NCBI GenBank assembly: GCA_027946365.1
Contig: JAPEUQ010000002.1
Location: 310,001 to 374,000 of the forward strand
Direction: 5' to 3'
DNA: 64,000 bases
Source of the DNA: Kalmusia sp. IMI 367209
Lineage: Eukaryota > Ascomycota > Dothideomycetes > Pleosporales > Didymosphaeriaceae
Shown here: positions 11,584-20,727 of the stretch, piece by piece
Layout of the letters: the number at the start of each line of letters is the position of its first letter
Position numbering within the stretch: the stretch's first letter is position 1
Translations under genes and position numbers: made by a program
Notes under the pieces: model-generated
Seen by the model: only the letters and a program-made list of their open reading frames with translations
Told to the model about the DNA's origin: nothing
The model's database searches: none

Positions 11584-12204
11584 CAGACTTTCTGACAAAT
11601 CTACTTTTAGCGCCACACAATTTGTATGGAGATACCTGTATCTTTATCGCGCCTCACACCTACGCGTCATCAACACAATGTCTGAACAGCCATCCACACC
11701 TCGCCACCGATACCTTACCCGCGACGAAATAGCACAGGCACGCGCCCTACGTTAAATAGGCTATACCTATAGCTTTATTACCCACCAGCTTGGTTGTACA
11801 GAGAGATAAGTTGGCTATGCAATTACTAGGGATCGCGTCACACCTAGGAAACGCGCAGGTCGCCCACCTCTACTTACTAATGCTCAAGTTGATGAGCTTA
11901 AAGCATATATCTAATCCTCGCGAAATGATTAATAGTTAAGCTATCTCCAGCTTACAGTAGGGCCTTTTAAGTATTAGGGTGTTAAGAGAATATATGATCA
12001 GAAGTACTCTGCGAAGGAGAGGGTAGAAACGCTGCGTTGCTTATACTAAACCTCCTCTTACTGAGGTAAATCGACAGATACGCCTTACATAGGCACAAGT
12101 TCATATTAACTAGGAGCCTCAACAGTGGTGGAATATCTTATAGAGTAATAAGACCTAGATAACTAGTGGGTGGTATAGAAAAGTATAGGTAATAAGAAGA
12201 CAAA

Positions 12205-12619
12205 TGTTACGAATGGTAACATTAAGGGAAGCCACCAACCAAAGAATCACGGCAAGGAGGTAATTCGAGAAAACGGGATCCAGGGATCAGACAACAAGCT
12301 GCGGGGCAGCTTAGGTCAGCAATCACGTGATAACGATCCGACAGGCTTGGCGATCAAGGTGATCCGACAGTAGTACCGGATCATACGAAGGAAGAAGGGG
12401 TATATAGGAAGGGTTTTCTATTCATGTCTTTCATTCTTCGTAGTCAACTCAAATTGGCAAGTTCATCTCTTACCCAGATTGATACAAGTACAACGTTAGT
12501 CTCAGTCTTAAGCACTGAGATAGGAATCTTCAAGTCATTACCCAATTGACCGAGTATCGAGCCTCCTGGAAGTCTACCTCACGGATCCATACCTTGGAGG
12601 TAAGTGACCCCGTGTAACA
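12205..12619. mobile_element. Solo-LTR-like insertion inside the mariner transposase
   Basis: A 415-bp block starts TGTTACGAATGGTAACA and ends CCCCGTGTAACA, i.e. the TG...CA ends and short inverted termini (TGTTAC/GTAACA) of fungal LTR retroelements. It contains a TATA-like tatatagg (12401-12408). Removing it restores continuity of the transposase reading (VIRRQ before, REEIEDTCIVKK after), which shows that it is an insertion. The flanking 5-mers (acaaa and accta) are not a clean target duplication, so the exact ends or the class remain uncertain. Confidence 0.6.
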
Positions 12620-13185
12620 ACCTAGAGAAGAGATAGAGGATACCTGTATAGTAAAGAAGCTCCATAGAAAGCGTGGCTAGATGTTCTAGGGCTGCTTTCC
12701 TAGTATCTCAAAAGGACCTTATCTATTCTGGGAGAAGGAGTAGGAATTGATTAATAAGGAGAGCTACTATAAGCGGATAGTTCCTCTTGTTAATAGCTGG
12801 CTACGTCTAAATCCCTATCTATCCTTCATGCAAGATGGGGCTCCAGGGCACTCAGCTACGTATACTAAAGAGGAGCTTTCTCAAAGGGGGATCTATCCTA
12901 TCTTCTGGCCTATATTCTTACCAGATCTAAACCCTGTTGAAGCTGTATGGAATCTTATGAAAGACTATAGAAGTTCACTACCCAGATCTAGAAGGTGGAA
13001 AGCAGTTATCCTATGATCAACTGCGTACGATAGTAACGGAAGCCTAGGAGTTAGTTACTATGGAGCAGCTGAGGGAGCTCATCGACAGTATGCCAGCTCG
13101 ATGCCAGGCAGTGATAGATGCCGAAGGTGGTCACACAAAGTACTGAAATTTGTATGTAACGATAGACAGAAATGGAAAAGCGTTA

Positions 13186-13256
13186 TTAAATTACATAGGA
13201 TCTGCACCCCTGCAGTGTTCGGGCCACCTACACTACTTTGGCCGGATACCATAGTA
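13186..13256 (-). repeat. Right terminal inverted repeat of the mariner element
   Basis: Inverted copy of 11513-11583 ending in CCATAGTA, with the TA at 13255-13256 forming the target-site duplicate. A T-rich tract follows at about 13266-13280. Confidence 0.85.
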
Positions 13257-14170
13257 AATTGATGGTTTTTTTTTTTTTTTGCATGTGTCACATTCAAAGC
13301 TCTAATAGTCCGTATCGTCCTTGTGTTGTTCACAGGATCGACGAGTGTGGAAGGTGCGTGTATATATGGTAAAGATTATATCAATCAATCTTTGAAACAA
13401 ATTGATTCGAATTCCTGGCTGGTTCTCTGTCTTCGAATAAGGTCTAATTAAGAAAGGAGTCCAGTATTTCTTCAGAGGGCGGGCAGCTGCTGCTCTGTTG
13501 TCGTAGAGGCGCAGTCGGCATGATGTCAATGTTGCTATTTCCCAAGTCCCAACTTGGACAGAGGGGCAGCTAGCATTGATTGGAGATGCAGCGCACGATC
13601 GATGCGTTGTATGAGGATGCGCGCTTGCATCGTGCGTTGATGGAGTTGACGGAGGCTGTGGCGAAGGTTTCGGTCCCGCGAACTTCCGGAGGGTCTATGG
13701 CTTGCAGAATGAACTAGATATGCGACCAGAAGTAGAGTCTGCGGTATTTGTTGAAAGTAACCAAGGTTCTGGTTTGCACTTTTGCGCGTTCGCTACGCTG
13801 CGTAAAGGTGAAGACCACCGACAAAATGGGGCTGGCCGTATGATGGTTGATTAAGGCTGGCCACACTTAATTCGTCAAAGAAAAAGCGATTGGATATTGC
13901 AGGTCAGAATCACTGGAGATTAGAGGCTGAGCCCCAGCAGAAAGCTTCCCTCCGTTAGCGTGATATGCTGGCTGCTCTTGCCAGACAGCATGCAAAAACA
14001 GAGGCGAGCTCAGCATCGAGGAAAACGCCACTCAAGAGTACCCGTAGGTCTTCTCGCATTGCGTCGCGAACTTCCAATGCCATCGAATCGAAACACAAAG
14101 CCCAGCGGCTTCTGATCCCTCCTCCCCTACAACAAATGGATCTGATATGTGATACAGTGCTGACCGTAAT

Positions 14171-14203
<33 letters not shown>

Positions 14204-15178
14204 TATTACGCCCGTCTCACTCGCCTAAAGGGCCTTACTACGCTAGCTACATACCAAAACCTATAGTAGTGTCCTAACTCCCTCTAGCCCCTACAAATTA
14301 CCATCCTTGTGTCTATTTTTCCTGTGGCGGATAATACTTGGCAATGATCATGGGTTCGGGGCGTTATTGGAGGGTGACGTATTTTGGGGGGCTTCGGCTC
14401 TGCTTTTGGCTGGTACTGGCAAAGTTAACGTTCTAGGTCTGACGTGTTGCGGCTTTCATATTTTGGTGTAGTGTTTTTAATCGAAAATATTTCAGTATTT
14501 ACACCCTGCGTAATGGTATGCGTATTTTTCATTACTTCGAGACCCAAAGTCGAAATTCATGATGGCAAAAAGGAAAGACGTTTGAGTACCTGATGCAAAT
14601 CTGGTCTTGCTGCGCGAGTTTCGCGTGTTCACCGTTCTTTAATATCTTTTGTATGATCACTCTATGGCAAAGCTGATGATCATAACATAGAGCTACAGGA
14701 CGGAAGTCTAAGTACATCCTGGGGGTGATACGTACTCAGTCATTCGTCCTATAGCTGTAGCCTGGAGCGATATAACATATGGTACAATTCGAGTTCAAAA
14801 ATCAAAGTTCAATTGGCTTTCTCTTCTATTCATGCAAGTTTGGACGCGTATGACATTCAGAAAACCCTCCCCATTGTGTCTCCATCCAAAGAATTTGCGG
14901 CTCCAGCCAAATTCAAAGCAACACCCTGTGAATTCCTCCCTTTGCAGTGTTATGCCGGGTATCTTGTAGTTTTTTCATAAAATACCCACAATCGTGGTCT
15001 TTTGCAATTTTTCTAGATTGAATCGAACGCGAAAAAGTGCGTACCCTCAGTGTGATGCTCAAATAACATAACCTCTATCGGCTAGGCCACGCTAATCGCT
15101 CTTAAACAGGAAACTCTTACGAAATAGTCGTAGATAGAAAAGAGATCATTAAGAGCAAAGACAGGCACATACCATGAG
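13257..15178. other. Gene-poor region between the mariner element and the receptor gene
   Basis: No gene recognised. A basic, Ser-rich 70-codon frame at 13965-14177 ends at the microsatellite and could be a decayed repeat-encoded protein. The part from 14400 to 15100 is AT-rich without features and should include the 3' end of the NACHT gene transcribed on the minus strand. Confidence 0.4.
14172..14203. repeat. (GATT)8 microsatellite
   Basis: Eight perfect tandem copies of GATT. Tetranucleotide runs of this kind also occur as 3' tails of some non-LTR retroelements, but no LINE coding sequence was recognised next to it. Confidence 0.95.
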
Positions 15179-18100
15179 CTAGATCGGGCTCGATGTATTC
15201 TTCTTGAGGGCTGGACGTTCGGCGATCTTTGGGGACCCAGTGGATTTCTTCTGCGGCAGGTCCATATGCTCCTCGAAGTCCAGGCCACAATGGAATACAG
15301 CAAGCTCGTCCATACTCACCAGGACCACGCTGCCTTTCTTTGTGATCAGCATCTTCGTCGTGGAGGCCCGCGTGCCCTGCCACTGCTGTGGGATGTAGAA
15401 ATGTTTGTTGTAAGATGAGTTCTGGCGCTTGTTATCGATGTTCAGTGAGCAGACCCAGTCATCGTGAGTGAGGAACAGTAGCATAGTCTTGTAGCAGCCG
15501 ATGACTGCTTTGACAGATTTGGCAAGCGTGGTGTAGGTCGCAATGGGTATCAAGTCATTTCCAGTCGACACAACTTTCGTGGGAAACACGCATAACAGAG
15601 ACTGAATCCCTTTTTTATGAGAATCACTCAACATAGCGCAGATGTGCTCGCTGGACGAAGACAACTTTGCCCACTCAACCCGGAGATCTTTGGGGTGATC
15701 AGGGTCTGCAGTAGAAAATCTTGACTGTCCCTGGAGCGTGAGTGACGCCCAACTGTACGTTTCGATTTGACTTCCGTCGCGGATGAGTAAAAGCTGTTCG
15801 GGGTTCTGAGGGTGAACCATCCACAGGAGAGTTTCCGACTCCTGCACAGGTTTCTCGCGTACTAGTTCGGAAGTCTTAAGATCCCATAACATGACCTGTT
15901 CACTATTCAACAGTAGCAAGCGCTTTCCCAAAGGATCAACGAGGATTTGTTGTACAGCGGAGGACGACGTGTACTCGAAGATCTGGTCTCGTACATTGAA
16001 AGGTTGCTTTACGTTGGTGCTCCGCGGAACATGGTGTACGAGAGTTCGTCCAGTACGGTCGACACTCGCAAGAAAACTTTGTTTTTCGTTCCAGTGGAGA
16101 AACAGAATGGCGATTTGGTCAGGGTGCGTAATGATATCTTGCATTTGCTTTCCATTTGCAATTGAGTATAGCTTCACCGCTCCGCTTTCAGACCCACAGA
16201 ACATGAAGTCACCGTCTTGGTGCTTCGCAAACGTTGTGATTTCGAGATCCTCATCAGTGGCACGTGCGGTAGTGTAATGAGGCTCATCCGCCACCCTCTC
16301 GCTTTGATCGATGCTCGAGTCATCCCCAGAGTTGACGCGCCGGACCAGAATCGAAGGCTCCCAGACGTTGCAATGATCTCCTCGGATGTCGTAAAATCGA
16401 AGACCGCTGACACTAAACGATATTGAGCGAATGTTCTCTTCGTGAGAGTTTATCTGGTATAGTAGCCGTAATGTTTCAAAATCCCATAGTTTGATGACGC
16501 CTTCTCCGTCACCACTCGCGAGAATCGTGCCATCTGGGGATGATGCGAGGCAAGATGCGTCGCAATCGACAGTAGCTTGTGTGGTTTGAGACCAGGGATT
16601 GAAGACTGCGATATCTCCATCTTGGAAAGCAACAGCTGCTAGGCAGATGTCTGGAATCGGGTTGAATAAGAACGAGTGAACGAAAGGCTCATGATAGCTT
16701 GCACCAGCCTTGTGATATTGGCCAGCAAAAGTGCATTTGTCAATCTCCCAAAAGGTTATAGGTCGCATTTGATAACAGACTCCCAACAGCCCTAGGCCAG
16801 GCGAAAATGCAGCATGTATTGGTGGCTGGCTGTAGCCAAATGGGGCGTCATTCTCTTCATCGAAATCCGAGAATTTATCATTCTTCAGTTCTTGCCCAGT
16901 CGCAGTTTCCCAAATGATCATCCTATTGTTCCGAGTACCAGCCATTAAAGCCGAATCGTCCTCGGTGAATTCGAACGCCATAGATTGGTCTGTTATCTTT
17001 GCCTCCCAGATGTGAACTCCACCTTTCAAGTCCCATACATTAACTTTCTTTCGACCAGCTGCAGCCAGAAGCCCTCTAACATGGGAGAAGGTGAGGCAGC
17101 GAACTTGTTCTCCATGCTGAAGCTGGAAAAGCTTTTGAAAAGTCTTCTCGTGGTAGACCATAACTCCTCCATTACCTAACCCAATAGCAAAATTGTTCAC
17201 ACCACAAGCAATGCAAAGTACTTTTAAGTCTGCCCAAGTGATGCAGCTCAGTCGATCATCCCAGGAAGATTGCGTAATGCCAGTTAGCTTCAAGGGTCGT
17301 GGATACTTCGCAAAGTTGCGGAAGATAATGGATCCTGAAGGACATACAGGAGGTATCAAAAAGTGAATAGAAGACGGTGTACTGAGTAATGCCCGGCCAA
17401 ATTGTGCTACAAGGCGAATCAAATCGTCTGCCCATTCCATGACATTTTGGACCTCTTTACCCAAAGGTGAGCGGTATTTTGCACGCCGTTCCATGAAAAC
17501 TTTGAGATTTTTCGCGGTTTCTGTCAAAGGACTCAGATCGTGCTGAGCGGCAATAAGCTCGATCCAAGTCAACGAGTTTGTGAGGAAGAATTTGTCGAGT
17601 GTTATCAAGTGGCGGTCGTGGGAAGAGCTGGCTTTAGACAAGTGTCCAGAGAAGTACGATATCGCGTAATTAGTGAAGGCAGGACGGGAGATGTCGCGGG
17701 CAGACATATTTGTGCGACGATAACGGACCGTTTTCATGACGTCGCTACAGAGGAAGTCCAGACAGATCTCTGCAATTTTACCGTGCTCTTCGGCCCGATC
17801 AAAGAATAGACCACTCCCTTCAGCACTCTTGCTTCGGAAGAGGTAATCCTTCACAGTCTGATGTTTTGCATGCACGCGACCGATGCTGTCTACATAGACA
17901 AGATGGCCACAGATTGAGCTAGCGTTTTTATCCAGCTGCGGAACAGTCTGACGGATATCGTGATAAACGGCCTCTTTCAGTTCATCTATGGTGAGGGGTC
18001 GAGAGGCGCATGCAACCCATCTTAGTATCGATTTGGCCACCTCCCCGTTACGGTTGCGAGCAGTGACGGTACGAATGATTCTTGAGTAAAGATCGTCGAT

Positions 18101-19897
18101 CCCCTTGGGCACCGATTGGAGTATCTCTACGATCCCTTCTTGACTGACTGTGTCTTCTTCGAGCTCTTGAACAACCAGCGATGTCCACAGGAAGTTTCCG
18201 TTTGACTTTTCTAGGATTCGAGATACCAAATCGGTACGCTCAGTCTCGCTCTCCACAGGAAGGTCCTGCGCGTGCGCGTCGAGATACATCTTGATATCGC
18301 CCTGAGAGGTCTCCATCGAGGTACTATCCACAGTGACAGCCACCTTGTCTTGGGAAAAGAGTCGCTGCATCGTGAGATCCGGACGACTGGATAGAAATAC
18401 GCGTAGTCTAACGTTTCCATCTATCTTGGCCAGGAAATGAATCAGCAAAGTATAGTCGGCACTCTCATCGAGTGCATCTATAATCCAGAAATGGGGCGCC
18501 CGAAGCTCCGTGCGAAATATGCGTGAGAGGAAGACGGTCCTCCACAAGGTTGCAGCATCAGTCAAATCGATGGTGATCCCATCGTCTTGCATGGCTAACA
18601 ATTTCCGCCGAACGACCGAGTTAGTCGAAGCCATCTGCCAGGCGAGCGAACACAGCAGTTCTGCAACAGTCGATTTACCTTTGATGTTACTCCTGAAGAA
18701 AAAGTAGGAACAGTCGTTGTTCGCGTTCTCGAGATACTGGATGACATGAGCTACGGCCGTTGATTTGCCAGTAGCCGGGTCACCGCGGAGCCACATGAGG
18801 CGAGGTACATTGTCGAAGCCCTCTCGCCAGCTGTGAAATGAGACTTTATCAGTCAACCATTCGCATGAGCCTTCCACTTTGTTGTCCGAGAGCGTAGAGA
18901 GCTCAGCTTCGGGCCGCTCTAGGTAACCGAGATATTCCGATAGTCGTTTCATGTCACTTTGATGTTCCTCACGTCGCATGGAGGACCACGTGTTTTCTAT
19001 CGATGTTATAGCCGAGTTGAAGGCGTTACGAAGGGTAAGGTAGTTGCTATCAGAAGGATCATCGAATTTGCAAACATGACGATGATCTGCATTCAGGAGC
19101 TGAACTCTTTCACCTGGAAGTCCTAGAATAGCGGAGTCCTTTTCAACTATGAGACCTAGGGAGGTTCCAACGGTTTCAAAAAATGACCATAGCTGAACAT
19201 CGTGATAAACGTGACGGAACTGATCATTGATAGTGTGGATCGCTTCTGAATTTGGTACTAGGTTGTCCACGTATGCTTTGGCACCATGTGTTCCAGAAAT
19301 TTGCAGTAAGTCGCGAAGTAGAGGCGCACTATCAGATCCACGATGAGGTGTTGCGAGGAAAAACATGCTGTGTATGCGCGCTGCTAATTTTTGATAATTT
19401 GGGTCTTGCTTGGCGAGTATGAGGACCTTCTTGACCACTATTCCACCCATGCTATGGGCCACAAAGATGATTGGAGTGTCATTATCATCTCCGCCAGCGG
19501 AAGGCGAAGTGTAAATCTCTGCCAGTAAGGCTTGACCGAAATCGTGTACCGTCACTGAGCTGCCCTTTCTTGTGCCCCAGTCTGAATTGTAACCGAAAGT
19601 GTGGATTCGGACGTTCCGGAAGTGAGGCTCTAGCGGCAGCCACGCTCGAGGCCAGAAATGAGCTGGATTGGGTGTTTTGCTCCATGTCTTCCTCGAACCG
19701 CCTCGGAGACCGTGCACGAAGATGAAGTCAATCAGCGCCTCTGCAGGTTCGTGTAGGGCAGTAAGACCATAATAACCGCGAACCGCTTCTTCTGACTCCG
19801 TGCTAGCATGGCGACTCGACAGACTGAGCGTAGTGAACTGCCGATGAAGGAAAGACGAGGCACTAGACCTATGCCTCTCGAGATCTTTTCGCGGCGC
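15179..19897 (-). CDS. NOD-like receptor: lipase-like / NACHT / WD40 protein
   Basis: A single long frame. No ATG was found in it: it is open from a stop at 19898, and the first part reads RGYYGLTALHEPAEALIDFI, so a small upstream 5' exon is likely. Numbered from the GTG at 19717 it has 1512 residues. Residues 1-240 are an alpha/beta-hydrolase (DUF676/LipA-like) unit with the nucleophile elbow AHSMGG (about 87-92) and TPHRGSDSAP (123-132). Residues 300-450 are a NACHT NTPase with P-loop WLRGDPATGKST (309-320), Walker B FWIIDALDES (410-419) and FLSSRPDL. From about residue 830 to the end there are WD40-like blades (LASGDGEGVIKLWDFETL near 1065). This is the architecture of fungal STAND/NLR proteins involved in non-self recognition. 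The catalytic and nucleotide-binding motifs are intact and the frame is unbroken. Confidence 0.85.
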   Translation of the reverse strand, partial: APRKDLERHRSSASSFLHRQFTTLSLSSRHASTESEEAVRGYYGLTALHEPAEALIDFIFVHGLRGGSRKTWSKTPNPAHFWPRAWLPLEPHFRNVRIHTFGYNSDWGTRKGSSVTVHDFGQALLAEIYTSPSAGGDDNDTPIIFVAHSMGGIVVKKVLILAKQDPNYQKLAARIHSMFFLATPHRGSDSAPLLRDLLQISGTHGAKAYVDNLVPNSEAIHTINDQFRHVYHDVQLWSFFETVGTSLGLIVEKDSAILGLPGERVQLLNADHRHVCKFDDPSDSNYLTLRNAFNSAITSIENTWSSMRREEHQSDMKRLSEYLGYLERPEAELSTLSDNKVEGSCEWLTDKVSFHSWREGFDNVPRLMWLRGDPATGKSTAVAHVIQYLENANNDCSYFFFRSNIKGKSTVAELLCSLAWQMASTNSVVRRKLLAMQDDGITIDLTDAATLWRTVFLSRIFRTELRAPHFWIIDALDESADYTLLIHFLAKIDGNVRLRVFLSSRPDLTMQRLFSQDKVAVTVDSTSMETSQGDIKMYLDAHAQDLPVESETERTDLVSRILEKSNGNFLWTSLVVQELEEDTVSQEGIVEILQSVPKGIDDLYSRIIRTVTARNRNGEVAKSILRWVACASRPLTIDELKEAVYHDIRQTVPQLDKNASSICGHLVYVDSIGRVHAKHQTVKDYLFRSKSAEGSGLFFDRAEEHGKIAEICLDFLCSDVMKTVRYRRTNMSARDISRPAFTNYAISYFSGHLSKASSSHDRHLITLDKFFLTNSLTWIELIAAQHDLSPLTETAKNLKVFMERRAKYRSPLGKEVQNVMEWADDLIRLVAQFGRALLSTPSSIHFLIPPVCPSGSIIFRNFAKYPRPLKLTGITQSSWDDRLSCITWADLKVLCIACGVNNFAIGLGNGGVMVYHEKTFQKLFQLQHGEQVRCLTFSHVRGLLAAAGRKKVNVWDLKGGVHIWEAKITDQSMAFEFTEDDSALMAGTRNNRMIIWETATGQELKNDKFSDFDEENDAPFGYSQPPIHAAFSPGLGLLGVCYQMRPITFWEIDKCTFAGQYHKAGASYHEPFVHSFLFNPIPDICLAAVAFQDGDIAVFNPWSQTTQATVDCDASCLASSPDGTILASGDGEGVIKLWDFETLRLLYQINSHEENIRSISFSVSGLRFYDIRGDHCNVWEPSILVRRVNSGDDSSIDQSERVADEPHYTTARATDEDLEITTFAKHQDGDFMFCGSESGAVKLYSIANGKQMQDIITHPDQIAILFLHWNEKQSFLASVDRTGRTLVHHVPRSTNVKQPFNVRDQIFEYTSSSAVQQILVDPLGKRLLLLNSEQVMLWDLKTSELVREKPVQESETLLWMVHPQNPEQLLLIRDGSQIETYSWASLTLQGQSRFSTADPDHPKDLRVEWAKLSSSSEHICAMLSDSHKKGIQSLLCVFPTKVVSTGNDLIPIATYTTLAKSVKAVIGCYKTMLLFLTHDDWVCSLNIDNKRQNSSYNKHFYIPQQWQGTRASTTKMLITKKGSVVLVSMDELAVFHCGLDFEEHMDLPQKKSTGSPKIAERPALKKNTSSPI

Positions 19898-20727
19898 CTA
19901 TCAAATTTCAGTTCATGTTATCGCGCCGCTACCCGATGCTAGACTGACCATCTTGTGCGTCGCCCGGCACCCTACAGCAGCACTTCACACTCAGTAGCCA
20001 GCCTCGCTGCAAGGCTGAGGTAAGGTTGGCTACATTCGATAGTGCAGCGGGGAAAGAGCGGGATCCAAGCAGTGACGCAGGCGCTCTTGCTGTTGCAGTC
20101 AAGCGTCTGAAGTGAACATTCACTAGGAATTCAGAGTGTGAGTGTTAGAAGTCTGGGTTGGGTCCCTCGCCAAGAGTACCTACGCAGCCTGATCTCATCG
20201 GCTATCAAGTTACCCTTGGGCGCGTTATGGGGCTTGTCGAAGTCGGATGCGCCTAGGCCTTCGGGGGTTCTGCAGGAAGCTGAAGAGGGCACTGAGCCGT
20301 AGCTCGTACGCAGGTCAAAGCTCACTTTCCGTGTGCGACGTGTCGAAGGTACAGATGCATATCGTTAGCCTCGCGATTGGACCAATCGAGGTAAAGTGGC
20401 GCTACGGCTCGGCGCTAGTGGGGTTGGGGCGAGCAGGTGCATACACACTCTCCCTAGGTAACTTAATTCGAGAGCCCGGCCCCGCCCCCATGGCCTGACG
20501 TTTGTCTTGTCGATCTTATGCTCCTGGTTCCGTCGTCGCACATTTTTGGCTTACCGGTTCCTAGCTTGATGCGCTGTGGCATCCAGCCGGTGATGCATTA
20601 GCCGTATATATGGACAATAGCTCTTTGTAACAGCTCCATGGTCGACTCTGTAGCCTTAAAACATAGCCTTCCCGACATCCTTCATCTTCCTTCACGAATC
20701 ATCGCTTCACTTTTGGACGTCTCCGTC
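19898..20727. other. Divergent intergenic region upstream of the receptor and kinase genes
   Basis: It should contain the missing 5' exon and promoter of the minus-strand receptor gene. A candidate ATG lies near 19951 on the minus strand, but the intron to reach it would be only about 37 nt, so I do not call it. The region also holds the promoter of the kinase gene: a TATA-like gtatatatgg occurs at 20602-20611, about 120 nt upstream of the ATG at 20728. Confidence 0.4.

Larger units (their letters stand above)
11513..13256 (+). mobile_element. Tc1/mariner-type DNA transposon, inactivated by RIP, with nested insertion
   Basis: The ends are near-perfect inverted repeats of about 71 bp that start with TACTATGGTATCCGG and finish with its complement, flanked by the TA expected for this superfamily. 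Inside, three blocks of one transposase can be read on the plus strand: a helix-turn-helix region at 11680-11940, a middle block at 12110-12204 (QQWWNIL), and the DDE core from 12620 to 13016. The core includes FMQDGAPGHSA (second Asp) and FLPDLNPVEAVWNLMKDY (third Asp). Stops replace Gln (CAA to TAA) and Trp (TGG to TAG) codons at many sites, the signature of CpA-to-TpA change on both strands. A 415-bp LTR-like sequence interrupts the frame at 12205. Overall length is about 1.33 kb without that insert. Confidence 0.85.

Noticed and set aside
12205..12619. Idea that the block is part of the mariner element itself
   Set aside because: The transposase frame continues on both sides when the block is removed, and the TG...CA ends fit an LTR; but no clean target duplicate was found, so the class is left open.
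13265..13280. Poly-T tract after the mariner element as a retroelement poly-A tail on the opposite strand
   Set aside because: It lies just outside the right inverted repeat, and no LINE or SINE sequence adjoins it.
14172..14203. GATT array as a LINE 3' tail
   Set aside because: No reverse-transcriptase or endonuclease motif was seen on either side, so only the microsatellite is reported.
19929..20123. Minus-strand 64-codon frame as first exon of the NACHT receptor
   Set aside because: It starts with GTG, ends without a usable donor in the right phase, and the gap to the receptor frame does not give a normal intron.
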